This document shows, piece by piece, positions 1-5,762 of a stretch of 7,152 nucleotides of DNA (positions are counted from its first letter, which is position 1; every line of letters starts with the position of its first letter). The translations under genes and the position numbers were made by a program. The notes beneath the pieces are model-generated. The model saw only the letters and a list, made by a program, of their open reading frames with translations, was not told where the DNA came from and did no database searches. Origin of the DNA: an uncultured Paracoccaceae bacterium (GTDB taxonomy: Bacteria; Pseudomonadota; Alphaproteobacteria; Rhodobacterales; Rhodobacteraceae); assembly GCA_937952085.1 (NCBI GenBank), contig CALFYQ010000193.1, forward strand, positions 1-7,152, read 5' to 3'.

Positions 1-27
1 CACCGGCGCCGCGCCGCCGCTCAGGGC

Positions 28-1536
28 TCAGATCTGCTGGCGCAGCTCCCGCTTCAGCACCTTGCCGGTGGCGTTCCGCGGCAGCGCGGCGACGAACTCG
101 ACGCGGGCCGGGATCTTGAACCGGGCGAGCTTGCCCTGGCACCAGTCGATCACGTCGCCCGCGCTGACCGCGGCGCCGGGCTTTCTCGCGATGAAGGCGC
201 AGCCGACCTCGCCCCAGCGGTCGTCCGGCATGCCCACCACCGCCGCCTCGGCGACGCCGGGGATCGCGTAGAGCACGTTCTCGACCTCGGCCGGATAGAC
301 GTTCTCGCCGCCGGAAATGTACATGTCCTTCCAGCGGTCGACGATCCAGAGGTCCCCCTCAGCGTCGATCTTCGCGGCGTCGCCGGTATGGAACCAGCCG
401 TCGGTGAACTCCTTGGCGTTCGCCTCCGGCCGGCGCCAGTAGCCGGGGGTGATGTTCGCGCCCTTGCACCAGAGCTCGCCGATCTCGCCGGGGGCGGCTT
501 CGGTTCCGTCCTCCTTCATCACCTTCAGCTCGCAATGGAGCGCCGGGCGGCCGGCGCTGCCAGGCTTGCCGAAGGCGGTCTCCGGCGTCTGGATCGAGAC
601 GCAGGGGCTCGTCTCCGTCATGCCGAAGCCCTGGGTGATGGCGACGCCCTTGGCCTTGTAGGTTTCGAGCAGCGGCACCGGCGTCGGCGCGCCGCCGACC
701 GCGGCGGTGCGGATGCGGGAGAAATCCGCCGTCTCGAAATCCGGGTGCTGGCTCATGAAGAGATACATCGCCGGGACGACGAGGAAGTGGCTGACCTTCC
801 GCGCCGGGTCGGAGATGTATCCGAGCGCCTGTCCGGGGTCGAAGGCCCGCATGATCAGCGAATGGCCGCCGGCGTGGAGGAGGACCGTGGTGAAGGTGTT
901 GAGCCCGCCGGTATGGAAGAGCGGCAGCATGGTGAGGCCGACCGAGTCCGGCGCGGCGCCGGTGGGCACGCCGAGATTGACCGCGTTCCAGAAGGCCATG
1001 CCGTAGGTGTTGGGCGCGCCTTTCGGGCGGCCCGTCGTCCCGGACGTGTACATGATCGTCCAGATGTCCTCGTGGTCCATGATCTCGAGCGGAACGTCCG
1101 GCCCGGCCGCGGCGATCGCCTCCTCGTAGGGCGAGGGCTGGCCGCCGCCGGTGGTGGCGATCACGTGCGGCGCGCGGACCGAGAGCTGGCCGACGAGGTC
1201 GGCCGTGGCGCCGTCATGGATCAGCGCCTGCGGCTCAGAATCCGAGAGGATGAAGTCCACTTCCGGCGGCGCGAGGCGCCAGTTGATGGGCAGGAAGATC
1301 GCGCCGATCTTGGCGCAGGCGGAGTGGATCTCCATCACGTCGGTCGAGTTCATCGCCAGGACGGCGATCCGGTCGCCCCGCTTCACGCCGCAGTTCCGCG
1401 AAAGATGCGAGGCGAGCCTGGCGCAGCGATCCTCCGCCTCGCGCCAGGTGAAGCTCCGGTCCGAGTGGAGATCGGTCCAGCAGGGCGCGTTGGGCCGCAT
1501 CCGCGCATGATGCGCGAGCCAGTCGTAGTGCCGCAT
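28..1536 (-). CDS. Class I adenylate-forming acyl-CoA synthetase (AMP-dependent acid-CoA ligase)
   Basis: A 502-residue cytosolic enzyme predicted to activate a carboxylic acid with ATP to an acyl-adenylate and pass it to coenzyme A. Visible ANL-superfamily motifs are the phosphate-binding loop YTSGTTGRPKG (163-173), QGFGMTE (302-308), WFHTGD (381-386), the hinge and following stretch beginning DRWKDMYISGGENVYP (400-415), and the C-terminal PRNATGKVLK with catalytic Lys492. The large N-terminal domain and the small mobile C-terminal domain (from about residue 401) are both complete, and about 500 residues is normal for short- to medium-chain or aromatic acid ligases. The ATG at 1536 is supported by GGGAGGTGAC directly upstream. 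It is divergent from nrdR, with no beta-oxidation or catabolic partner in view. Family assignment is firm; the substrate cannot be read from sequence, so no symbol is given. Confidence 0.95.
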   Translation of the reverse strand: MRHYDWLAHHARMRPNAPCWTDLHSDRSFTWREAEDRCARLASHLSRNCGVKRGDRIAVLAMNSTDVMEIHSACAKIGAIFLPINWRLAPPEVDFILSDSEPQALIHDGATADLVGQLSVRAPHVIATTGGGQPSPYEEAIAAAGPDVPLEIMDHEDIWTIMYTSGTTGRPKGAPNTYGMAFWNAVNLGVPTGAAPDSVGLTMLPLFHTGGLNTFTTVLLHAGGHSLIMRAFDPGQALGYISDPARKVSHFLVVPAMYLFMSQHPDFETADFSRIRTAAVGGAPTPVPLLETYKAKGVAITQGFGMTETSPCVSIQTPETAFGKPGSAGRPALHCELKVMKEDGTEAAPGEIGELWCKGANITPGYWRRPEANAKEFTDGWFHTGDAAKIDAEGDLWIVDRWKDMYISGGENVYPAEVENVLYAIPGVAEAAVVGMPDDRWGEVGCAFIARKPGAAVSAGDVIDWCQGKLARFKIPARVEFVAALPRNATGKVLKRELRQQI

Positions 1537-1563
1537 GTCACCTCCCGTCGCGGTCTGTCGCCG

Positions 1564-1597
1564 CTCGGGCGAAGGTAGCCCCGGCCGCTTGCCCGAG
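1564..1597. promoter_or_regulatory. Imperfect inverted repeat between divergent acyl-CoA synthetase and nrdR genes
   Basis: The arm CTCGGGCGAAG (1564-1574) pairs with CTTGCCCGAG (1588-1597) as ten base pairs with one bulged G, around a 13-nt centre. It lies 28-61 nt upstream of the acyl-CoA synthetase start and about 90 nt upstream of nrdR. It could be an operator or a leader hairpin for the minus-strand gene; no T-run follows on either strand, so a terminator is unlikely. I found no convincing -35/-10 pair for either gene in the 153-nt gap. Function is inferred only from symmetry and position. Confidence 0.3.
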
Positions 1598-1689
1598 AAA
1601 GAGGGATGCGCGCCCCATATCTGGCGCCCCTACCCTTCCCGGCGCGGCGCCGCTAGACTGGTCACCGAGATAAAGGGGGAGGGTCGGGG

Positions 1690-2157
1690 ATGCGCTGCCC
1701 GTTCTGCGGCGAGACCGAGACGCAGGTGAAGGACAGCCGGCCGGCGGAGGATCATGTCGCGATCCGCCGGCGCCGGCTCTGCCCGTCCTGCGGCGGCCGC
1801 TTCACCACCTATGAGCGGGTTCAGCTTCGCGACCTGACCGTCATCAAGAAGAACGGCAGGCGCGAGGAGTTCGACCGGGACAAGCTGGCCCGCTCGATCC
1901 GCATCGCCCTGCAGAAGCGCCCGATCGAGCCCGAGCGGATCGAGCAGATGATCTCCGGCATCGTCCGCCGGCTGGAGAGCCTCGGCGATTCCGACATCCG
2001 CTCCGACGTGATCGGCGAGATCGTGATGGAGAGCCTCGCCCGCATCGACACCGTCGCCTATGTGAGATTCGCCAGCGTCTACAAGAATTTCCAGGAAGCC
2101 GACGATTTCGAGGACTTCGTGGCGGAACTGCGCCCGCCCGCGCCCAAAGACCACTGA
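1690..2157 (+). CDS. nrdR: Transcriptional repressor NrdR
   Basis: A 155-residue regulator, the usual NrdR length, that senses ATP/dATP and represses ribonucleotide reductase operons at NrdR boxes. The N-terminal zinc ribbon is complete, with Cys3, Cys6, Cys31 and Cys34 in MRCPFCG and CPSCGGRFTTYER. An ATP-cone domain follows from about residue 49 to 139 (VIKKNGRREEFDRDKL, then VRFASVYKNF at 125-134). The ATG at 1690 gives the canonical MRCPFC start and follows a purine-rich GGGGGAGGG stretch at 1675-1683. It ends one base before ribD, so the two are almost certainly co-transcribed, a pairing common in proteobacteria. I see no NrdR box in this window, so its targets lie elsewhere and autoregulation is not suggested. 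Confidence 0.98.
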   Translation: MRCPFCGETETQVKDSRPAEDHVAIRRRRLCPSCGGRFTTYERVQLRDLTVIKKNGRREEFDRDKLARSIRIALQKRPIEPERIEQMISGIVRRLESLGDSDIRSDVIGEIVMESLARIDTVAYVRFASVYKNFQEADDFEDFVAELRPPAPKDH

Positions 2158-2158
2158 G

Positions 2159-3247
2159 ATGAGCGAAGGGCCGGCGGCCGACCGGCGCTGGATGGCGGCG
2201 GCTCTGGCGCTCGGCCGGCGTGGGCTGGGCCGGGTCTGGCCGAACCCGGCGGTCGGCTGCGTGATAGTGAAGGAGGGGCGGCTTCTCGGCCGCGGCTGGA
2301 CCCAGCCGGGCGGGCGGCCCCATGCCGAGACGATGGCGCTCGAAGCGGCGGGCGCGGCGGCGCGGGGCGCGACGGCCTATGTGAGCCTGGAGCCTTGCGC
2401 CCATTTCGGCCGCACCCCGCCCTGCGCCGACGCGCTTGTGGCGGCGGGGATCGCCCGTGTCGTCTCGCCGATGGAGGACCCGGACCCGCGGGTTTCGGGG
2501 GCCGGCTTCGCCCGGCTCCGCGACGCGGGCGTCGCCGTCGAGGTCGGCCTGATGGCGGCCGAGGCGGAGGCGGCGAACGAGGGGTTTCTCAAGCGCGTCC
2601 GCCGCAGCCGGCCCTTCCTCACCCTGAAGCTGGCGGCGACGCTGGACGGGCGGATCGCCACCGCCGCGGGCGAGAGCCGCTGGATCACCGGGCCGGAGGC
2701 GCGGGCGCGGGTTCACCTGATGCGGGCGCAGCATGACGCCGCGCTGGTCGGCGCGGCGACGGCGCTGGCCGACGACCCGGCGCTCGACGTGCGGCTGCCG
2801 GGGCTTGAGGACCGGGCCCCGCTCCGCGTCGCGCTCGACGCCGATCTCGCCCTGCCGAAGACGCTGAAGCTCGCCGCTGGAACGAGGCCGGCGCTCCGGC
2901 TCTGCCGCGCGGCCGGAGCGGTTTCCTGGGGCGAGGCGGTTCCCGTCGGCGCGGACGCGGCGGGGCGGCTCGATCTCGCCGCTGCGCTCGCCGCGCTCGG
3001 GGCGCGGGGCGTGACGCGGGTTCTCTGCGAGGGCGGCGGACGGCTCGGCGCCGCGCTCCTTCGGGCCGGGCTGGTGGACGAGCTTGTCTGGTTCTCCGCC
3101 GGCGCGGCGATCGGCGCGGAGGGGCGGCCGGCGCTCGGCCCGCTCGGCCTCGGCGCGCTGGCCGAGGCGCCCCGGTTCGGGCTGGTCCGCGAAGAGCGGC
3201 TGGGCGCGGACCTGATGTCGGTCTGGCGGCCTCGACGCGGCGGCTAG
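2159..3247 (+). CDS. ribD: Bifunctional diaminohydroxyphosphoribosylaminopyrimidine deaminase / 5-amino-6-(5-phosphoribosylamino)uracil reductase
   Basis: A 362-residue, full-length cytosolic RibD carrying out two successive steps of riboflavin synthesis: deamination of the pyrimidine ring, then NADPH-dependent reduction of the ribose. The N-terminal deaminase domain (about 9-145) has PNPAVGCVIV (28-37), the zinc motif HAE (55-57) and EPCAHFGRTPPC with Cys80 and Cys89. The reductase domain (about 152-358) has LTLKLAATLDGRIA (154-167), the VGAATALADDPALDVR stretch (197-212) and the CEGGGRLGAALL loop (290-301). The start at 2159 sits one base after the nrdR stop with no good Shine-Dalgarno, which suggests translational coupling; it places the family-typical RRWMAAALAL at residue 9. 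No further riboflavin gene follows, since the next gene is convergent. Confidence 0.97.
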   Translation: MSEGPAADRRWMAAALALGRRGLGRVWPNPAVGCVIVKEGRLLGRGWTQPGGRPHAETMALEAAGAAARGATAYVSLEPCAHFGRTPPCADALVAAGIARVVSPMEDPDPRVSGAGFARLRDAGVAVEVGLMAAEAEAANEGFLKRVRRSRPFLTLKLAATLDGRIATAAGESRWITGPEARARVHLMRAQHDAALVGAATALADDPALDVRLPGLEDRAPLRVALDADLALPKTLKLAAGTRPALRLCRAAGAVSWGEAVPVGADAAGRLDLAAALAALGARGVTRVLCEGGGRLGAALLRAGLVDELVWFSAGAAIGAEGRPALGPLGLGALAEAPRFGLVREERLGADLMSVWRPRRGG

Positions 3248-3451
3248 GTCGCGCGGAGCCCCTGCGCCTTCGCCGGAATCCGGAGCGCCGGCCCGCGTGG
3301 GGCGTGGCGGGCGGCGAGGCGCTCCACCGACTCCTTCGGCCGGCGGTCGCGCCCGGCCGCCGGGCCCCGCAGCAGGGAGGGCGACCAGAGGCCGGGCGCC
3401 CACCCCGCTTCGGGGCGGACGCCCCGTCTCACCCGGCGCGGCCCTTCGGGC
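3248..3451. other. Convergent intergenic gap between ribD and the export lipoprotein gene
   Basis: About 200 nt of extremely GC-rich DNA between two converging stop codons. It holds several possible stem-loops: CCGGCGG/CCGCCGG (3340-3346 with 3357-3363), the two-tier stem at 3394-3424 listed separately, and GCCC-TTC-GGGC at 3441-3451. A GTG-initiated minus-strand frame of 62 codons (3244-3432) is open, but it has no ribosome binding site and an Arg/Pro/Gly/Ala-rich composition expected of chance frames in such DNA. I see no gene I can support here. Confidence 0.5.
3394..3424. terminator. Possible two-tier stem-loop between convergent genes
   Basis: The inner stem CCCCG-CTT-CGGGG (3403-3415) is flanked, after a 4-nt internal loop on each side, by an outer GGGCG/CGCCC pairing (3394-3398 with 3420-3424). 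It starts 27 nt past the stop codon of the minus-strand export gene and about 150 nt past the ribD stop. It could end transcription from either side, but no U-tract follows on either strand, so it is not a canonical intrinsic terminator. Confidence 0.3.
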
Positions 3452-4618
3452 TCAGTTCGCGACCCGCGCGATCGAGGCCGCCGAGCCGCCGAAGCCGATG
3501 AGCGTGGCGATCGAGCTCGCCACCTTGGCGAACCGCGCGAAGGGCGCGTCGGTGACGTAGAGAATGTCGCCGTCCCGCATCAGCATCGTGTCCGCAAGGA
3601 ACATGCCGGAGCCTTCGGTAAGGTCGATCAGGTAGGCGACGTTGCGCGGCGCCTCGGGCCCCGCCTTCGCCGAGACCTGCGTCGCGATCTCCGGCGGCTC
3701 CACCCGGAAGATGAAGATGCCCGAAGGGTCCGACGCCTGGGTCTGAAGGCCGCCGACGAGCGCCAGCGCGTCCAGCACCGTCACGTCCCGCGTCGGGAAA
3801 TGGACCCGGCCCTGGCCGATCGCGCCGAGCGCGCGGAAATAGCGGGTGTCCTTGTTGAGGAAGACGACGTCGCCGGCGCGGACCGGGATGTCGAATTGCG
3901 GGTTCTCGTAGAGATCCCGCATCCAGATCGACCCCTCGACGCCGCCGCGCCGCACGGTGATGCGGATCACCTCCGGGTCGGGCACCGAGAATCCGGTCTT
4001 GGCGAGGAGCGCGAGGAGCGACCGTGTGGTGCGCTCGATCGGCACCACGGTCGAGACGCCGGCGGTGCCGGTGATGGTGATGGATTTCGAATCCCCGGTG
4101 CGGCGGCGCACCTCGACCTGCGGGTCCAGCGTCTTGTCGGCGAGAAGCTCGGCGACGTGGCGGCGAAGCCCGTCGGCCGTCCGCCCCGCGGCGGAGACGT
4201 TGCCGAGGTAGGGGATGTAGATCTTCCCGCTCTCCTCGATCTCGGAGACGATGCTGGTCGAGGCGCCGAGCTGCTGGCCGACGCCGGTGGAGGTGGTGAA
4301 GAGGCCGTTCTCGCCCCTCTCCCAGATCGTCACCTCGAGCATGTCGCCGACGCCGAGGACCGCGGTCTTCTCCGGCAGCGCGTTGATGAGGTCGAGGCTG
4401 AAGCCGAGCGGCTCGGCGACGTTGGAGGCGGCGATGGTCTCGGGCGTGACGCGGATCAGGTCGAAGCCCGGATCCTCGTCGGTCCGCTCCTGGCTGTAGC
4501 GAAGGTCTTCGTAGTAGGGGCCGGTGCGGGGGAGGCCGCAGGCGGCGACCGAAAGCGCCGTCGCGCCCGCGCAAAGAAGGCGCGCCGCGCCGCGAATCCG
4601 AGCCCGCATCGGCATCAT
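3452..4618 (-). CDS. Wza/KpsD-like polysaccharide export outer-membrane lipoprotein
   Basis: A 388-residue lipoprotein predicted to form the outer-membrane and periplasmic channel that exports capsule or exopolysaccharide. The N-terminus has a basic region and a hydrophobic segment ending in a lipobox, LSVAAC, with Cys27 as the lipidation site. A Poly_export domain follows (about 87-173, opening VLGVGDMLEVTIWE), then two SLBB-like domains (about 179-258 and 267-355; IPVRAGDVVFLNKD and MLMRDGDILYVTD mark their ends). The last 30 residues (FARFAKVASSIATLIGFGG and on) look amphipathic, matching the Wza helix that spans the outer membrane. ATG-ATG-CCG-ATG gives three possible starts (4618, 4615, 4609), all keeping the signal; none has a strong Shine-Dalgarno, and 4609 has ACGGG at better spacing. 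No tyrosine kinase, flippase, polymerase or glycosyltransferase gene is in view, so the polymer is unknown. Confidence 0.9.
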   Translation of the reverse strand: MMPMRARIRGAARLLCAGATALSVAACGLPRTGPYYEDLRYSQERTDEDPGFDLIRVTPETIAASNVAEPLGFSLDLINALPEKTAVLGVGDMLEVTIWERGENGLFTTSTGVGQQLGASTSIVSEIEESGKIYIPYLGNVSAAGRTADGLRRHVAELLADKTLDPQVEVRRRTGDSKSITITGTAGVSTVVPIERTTRSLLALLAKTGFSVPDPEVIRITVRRGGVEGSIWMRDLYENPQFDIPVRAGDVVFLNKDTRYFRALGAIGQGRVHFPTRDVTVLDALALVGGLQTQASDPSGIFIFRVEPPEIATQVSAKAGPEAPRNVAYLIDLTEGSGMFLADTMLMRDGDILYVTDAPFARFAKVASSIATLIGFGGSAASIARVAN

Positions 4619-4810
4619 CCCGTAAAAACCCGTCCCTCTCGGCCGCTTGCCGCGCGACCATTGGGCCAAGCCTAGCCCATCGCCACGCGCCGCGCCAGTT
4701 GTCCGGCGTCGGCGGCCGAGCCGGCGGTAGCCGGCGCCAATCATCGCCGGGCGCGTTTCGCGCCGCTTGGCGCCGAAGCCAGAACCCCCTCGCCGAAATG
4801 CGATATGGCC

Positions 4811-4831
4811 CGCCGATCTTCGAAATCGGCG
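4811..4831. repeat. Perfect 7-bp inverted repeat with TTCGAA-containing loop
   Basis: CGCCGAT (4811-4817) and ATCGGCG (4825-4831) are exact reverse complements around CTTCGAA. The site is about midway between the two divergent genes. No T-run follows on either strand, so an intrinsic terminator is unlikely; an operator for either gene, or chance in GC-rich DNA, are the alternatives. Confidence 0.35.
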
Positions 4832-4980
4832 CACGGCGCGGGCGGCGCCCTCGCCATCCCTCCCGGGCCCGGGCGACCAGCAAGGGCCGGGCCCGCCCCG
4901 CGGGTGGACGCGGCCCTTCGCGCCAGGCTTCGCTGCTTCGGGGCGGTTCCCCCCAGGCCATCGCCGCCCGACGCCGGCCC

Positions 4981-5009
4981 TTGCGCCCGAAGCCGCAAGC
5001 GCGTATGGA
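4981..5009 (+). promoter_or_regulatory. Candidate housekeeping-sigma promoter for rpsF-rpsR-rplI
   Basis: TTGCGC (4981-4986) and TATGGA (5004-5009) are separated by exactly 17 nt. The TTG of the -35 and the TAT of the -10 match the best conserved positions of the sigma-70 type, and TTGC-like -35 boxes are common in alphaproteobacteria. Transcription would begin near 5016 and give a leader of about 90 nt. A perfect 6-bp dyad (4980-4999) overlaps the -35 box. Only three of six positions match the E. coli consensus in each box, so this is a candidate. Confidence 0.4.
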
Positions 5010-5045
5010 CCGCCCCGCTTCCGAAGGTTGGGCAAGGGCGCCTCT

Positions 5046-5107
5046 CCCGCGCGGGCTCGGAAGCCTCGCCCCCGCGCGCCGAAGCGCCTCAGACGAGGAT
5101 ACGTCGC
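5046..5107 (+). promoter_or_regulatory. Structured rpsF leader with possible Shine-Dalgarno-masking hairpin
   Basis: Short stems follow one another just upstream of rpsF: the palindrome CCCGCGCGGG (5046-5055), GGCT-CGGA-AGCC (5054-5065, overlapping the palindrome), GCGC-GCCGAA-GCGC (5074-5087) and CCTC-AGAC-GAGG (5087-5098). The GAGG of the last stem is the likely ribosome binding site, 9 nt before the ATG, so this hairpin could hide it. In other bacteria the S6:S18 complex is known to bind a CCG-containing leader structure and repress its own operon, and the GCCGAA loop could play that part here. The role is inferred; the stems are short and some overlap, so they may be alternatives. Confidence 0.3.
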
Positions 5108-5503
5108 ATGGCTCTGTACGAGCATGTTTTCATTGCGCGTCAGGATATCACGAACGCGCAGGCCGAGGGGCTGATCGAGCACTTCGGGCAGGTTCTGAAG
5201 GACAATGGCGGTTCGGTCGTCGGCTTCGAGTACTGGGGCCTTCGCACCATGGCCTTCCGGATCAACAAGAACCGCAAGGGCCACTACGCCTTCCTGAAGT
5301 CCGACTCGCCTGCCCCCGCCGTCGCCGAGATGGAGCGCCTGATGCGCATCCACGACGACGTGATGCGGGTGATGACCGTGCGCGTCGACGCGCACGAGGA
5401 CGGCGAGAGCGCCGTCGTCCGCGCCAAGAACGGCCGCGACCGGGACGACCGCGGCGACCGTGGCCCGCGCCCGCCGCGGGGCCCCCGCTTCGGCCGCGAT
5501 TGA
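5108..5503 (+). CDS. rpsF: 30S ribosomal protein S6
   Basis: A 131-residue S6 that binds the central domain of 16S rRNA as a heterodimer with S18 on the 30S platform. The ferredoxin-like core covers about residues 1-96, starting MALYEHVFIARQDI, with EYWGLRTMAFRINKNRKGHY in the middle and MERLMRIHDDVMRVMTVRV at its end. The C-terminal tail from about 107 (NGRDRDDRGDRGPRPPRG) is rich in Arg, Asp, Gly and Pro and surely disordered; tails that vary in length and charge are usual in alphaproteobacterial S6. The ATG at 5108 gives the canonical N-terminus and follows GAGG at 5095-5098. It is the first gene of a three-gene operon, 18 nt before rpsR. Confidence 0.98.
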   Translation: MALYEHVFIARQDITNAQAEGLIEHFGQVLKDNGGSVVGFEYWGLRTMAFRINKNRKGHYAFLKSDSPAPAVAEMERLMRIHDDVMRVMTVRVDAHEDGESAVVRAKNGRDRDDRGDRGPRPPRGPRFGRD

Positions 5504-5521
5504 GCCTGAGGAGATCGGAAC

Positions 5522-5749
5522 ATGGCCAAGAAACCCTTCTTCCGCCGCCGCAAGTCCTGCCCGTTCTCGGCGTCCGACGCGCCGAAGATCGACTACAAGG
5601 ACGTGAAGCTCCTGCAGCGTTACATCTCCGAGCGCGGCAAGATCGTGCCGAGCCGGATCACCGCCGTCTCCGCCAAGAAGCAGCGCGAGCTCGGTCGCGC
5701 GATTAAGCGGGCGCGCTTCCTCGCGCTCCTGCCCTACGCGATCCGCTGA
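5522..5749 (+). CDS. rpsR: 30S ribosomal protein S18
   Basis: A 75-residue, full-length S18, the partner of S6 on the 30S platform. The basic N-terminus MAKKPFFRRRKSCPFS holds the only cysteine (Cys13). The conserved core KIDYKDVKLLQRYISERGKI, then PSRITAVSAKKQREL and AIKRARFLALLPY, is complete. The ribosome binding site GAGGAG (5508-5513) lies 8 nt before the ATG. It sits between rpsF and rplI, the standard order in many bacteria, so S6 and S18 are made together in the amounts the heterodimer needs. Confidence 0.99.
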   Translation: MAKKPFFRRRKSCPFSASDAPKIDYKDVKLLQRYISERGKIVPSRITAVSAKKQRELGRAIKRARFLALLPYAIR

Positions 5750-5762
5750 GGAGGGCCTGAAC

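Larger units (their letters stand above)
4619..5107. other. Long divergent intergenic region upstream of rpsF
   Basis: These 489 nt separate the divergent export lipoprotein and rpsF genes. Open frames cross them on both strands, but their translations are Arg/Pro/Gly/Ala-rich with no recognisable domain, so I call no gene. Visible structure includes dyads GGCGCG-TTT-CGCGCC (4750-4764), CGCCGAT-N7-ATCGGCG (4811-4831) and CTTGCG-N8-CGCAAG (4980-4999), plus a candidate rpsF promoter and structured leader listed separately. I found no convincing promoter for the minus-strand gene. No tRNA-like or CRISPR-like pattern is present. Confidence 0.6.

Noticed and set aside
388..1578. 396-codon plus-strand open frame opposite the acyl-CoA synthetase
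   Set aside because: The translation is Arg/Gly/Ala/Glu-rich with no domain and mirrors a gene with full ANL motifs. GC-rich codon use leaves the opposite strand open by chance.
1844..3403. 519-codon minus-strand open frame opposite nrdR and ribD
   Set aside because: It is antisense to two unmistakable genes and has a Pro/Arg/Ala-rich low-complexity translation with no recognisable domain.
3244..3432. 62-codon GTG-started minus-strand frame between ribD and the export gene
   Set aside because: Third positions are G/C-rich, but there is no ribosome binding site and the composition is low-complexity. Nothing distinguishes it from background.
3429..4961. 510-codon minus-strand open frame overlapping the export lipoprotein in another frame
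   Set aside because: Its translation is strongly Arg/Gly/His/Pro-biased and has no domain, while the overlapping frame encodes clear Poly_export and SLBB domains.
4805..5107. Possible longer S6 starting at 4805
   Set aside because: The S6 fold begins at MALYEHV (5108), which has its own ribosome binding site. The upstream residues are Arg/Pro/Ala-rich noise with no family support.
5426..5503. Arg/Asp/Gly-rich repeats at the rpsF 3' end as a DNA tandem repeat
   Set aside because: The repetition is loose and at the amino-acid level; it is a disordered protein tail, not a tandem DNA array.
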